Part shown: in pieces, positions 6,148 to 6,176 of the stretch
Layout of the letters: every line of letters begins with the position of its first letter
How positions within the stretch are numbered: position 1 is the first letter of the stretch
Assembly (NCBI GenBank): GCA_044228625.1
Contig: JBGAUM010000145.1
Location: 1 to 6,176, forward strand
Length of the DNA stretch: 6,176 nt
Source of the DNA: UKL13-2 sp044228625
GTDB taxonomy: Bacteria > Pseudomonadota > Gammaproteobacteria > Burkholderiales > Usitatibacteraceae
Reading direction: 5' to 3'
Notes under the pieces: model-generated
Database searches by the model: none
What the model saw: the letters and a program-made list of their open reading frames with translations, nothing else
Told to the model about the DNA's origin: nothing
Position numbers and translations under genes: made by a program

Positions 6148-6176
6148 TTTCGGCGTTTGGGGCCCGCGCAACTACT

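Noticed and set aside
6065..6176. Possible end of an upstream minus-strand gene (frame ending at a stop at 6089-6091), such as accD
   Set aside because: The 28 codons in this frame do not resemble an AccD C-terminus that I can recognise, third-position GC is only about half, and another frame is open too. Too short to call.

Overview
The window looks like chromosomal DNA of a betaproteobacterium of moderate to high GC content. The basis is the protein sequences (an E. coli-type PurF, an O-succinylhomoserine sulfhydrylase of the MetZ type) and the gene order folC - dedD-like SPOR gene - cvpA - purF - metZ, which is familiar from Burkholderiales and relatives. The genus cannot be told from the sequence alone. 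Every gene I can support is on the minus strand, so transcription runs from right (6176) to left (1).

Layout in the direction of transcription: 6176-6065 is a short upstream stretch with a perfect 14-bp inverted repeat (arms 6088-6101 and 6134-6147) and no convincing gene. Then come folC (6064-4736), a SPOR-domain inner-membrane protein of the DedD type (4767-4057, start overlapping the end of folC by 32 bp), cvpA (4048-3521) and purF (3518-1980, with a strong Shine-Dalgarno inside the end of cvpA). A 70-bp gap follows that holds two tandem hairpin-forming inverted repeats, then metZ (1909-725). Last is a class I SAM-dependent methyltransferase gene (728-1, truncated by the window edge) whose ATG overlaps the metZ stop codon as ATGA. 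No rRNA, tRNA, CRISPR array, insertion sequence or phage gene is visible.

The genes are packed tightly (gaps of 8, 2 and 70 bp, overlaps of 32 and 4 bp), which suggests one operon or overlapping transcripts. Several products share a metabolic theme: FolC makes and polyglutamylates the folates that carry one-carbon units, PurF commits PRPP to purine synthesis (a folate consumer) and is accompanied by CvpA, and MetZ assimilates sulfide into homocysteine, the precursor of methionine and SAM. The terminal methyltransferase presumably uses SAM, but its substrate is unknown and its base composition is lower in GC than its neighbours, so it may be an accessory addition rather than part of the core pathway.

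Most of the window is ordinary housekeeping DNA and I do not see a clear new biological system. The parts worth a second look are the uncharacterised methyltransferase coupled to metZ, the paired hairpins between purF and metZ, the inverted repeat in front of folC, and a 12-bp tandem repeat inside the SPOR protein gene.
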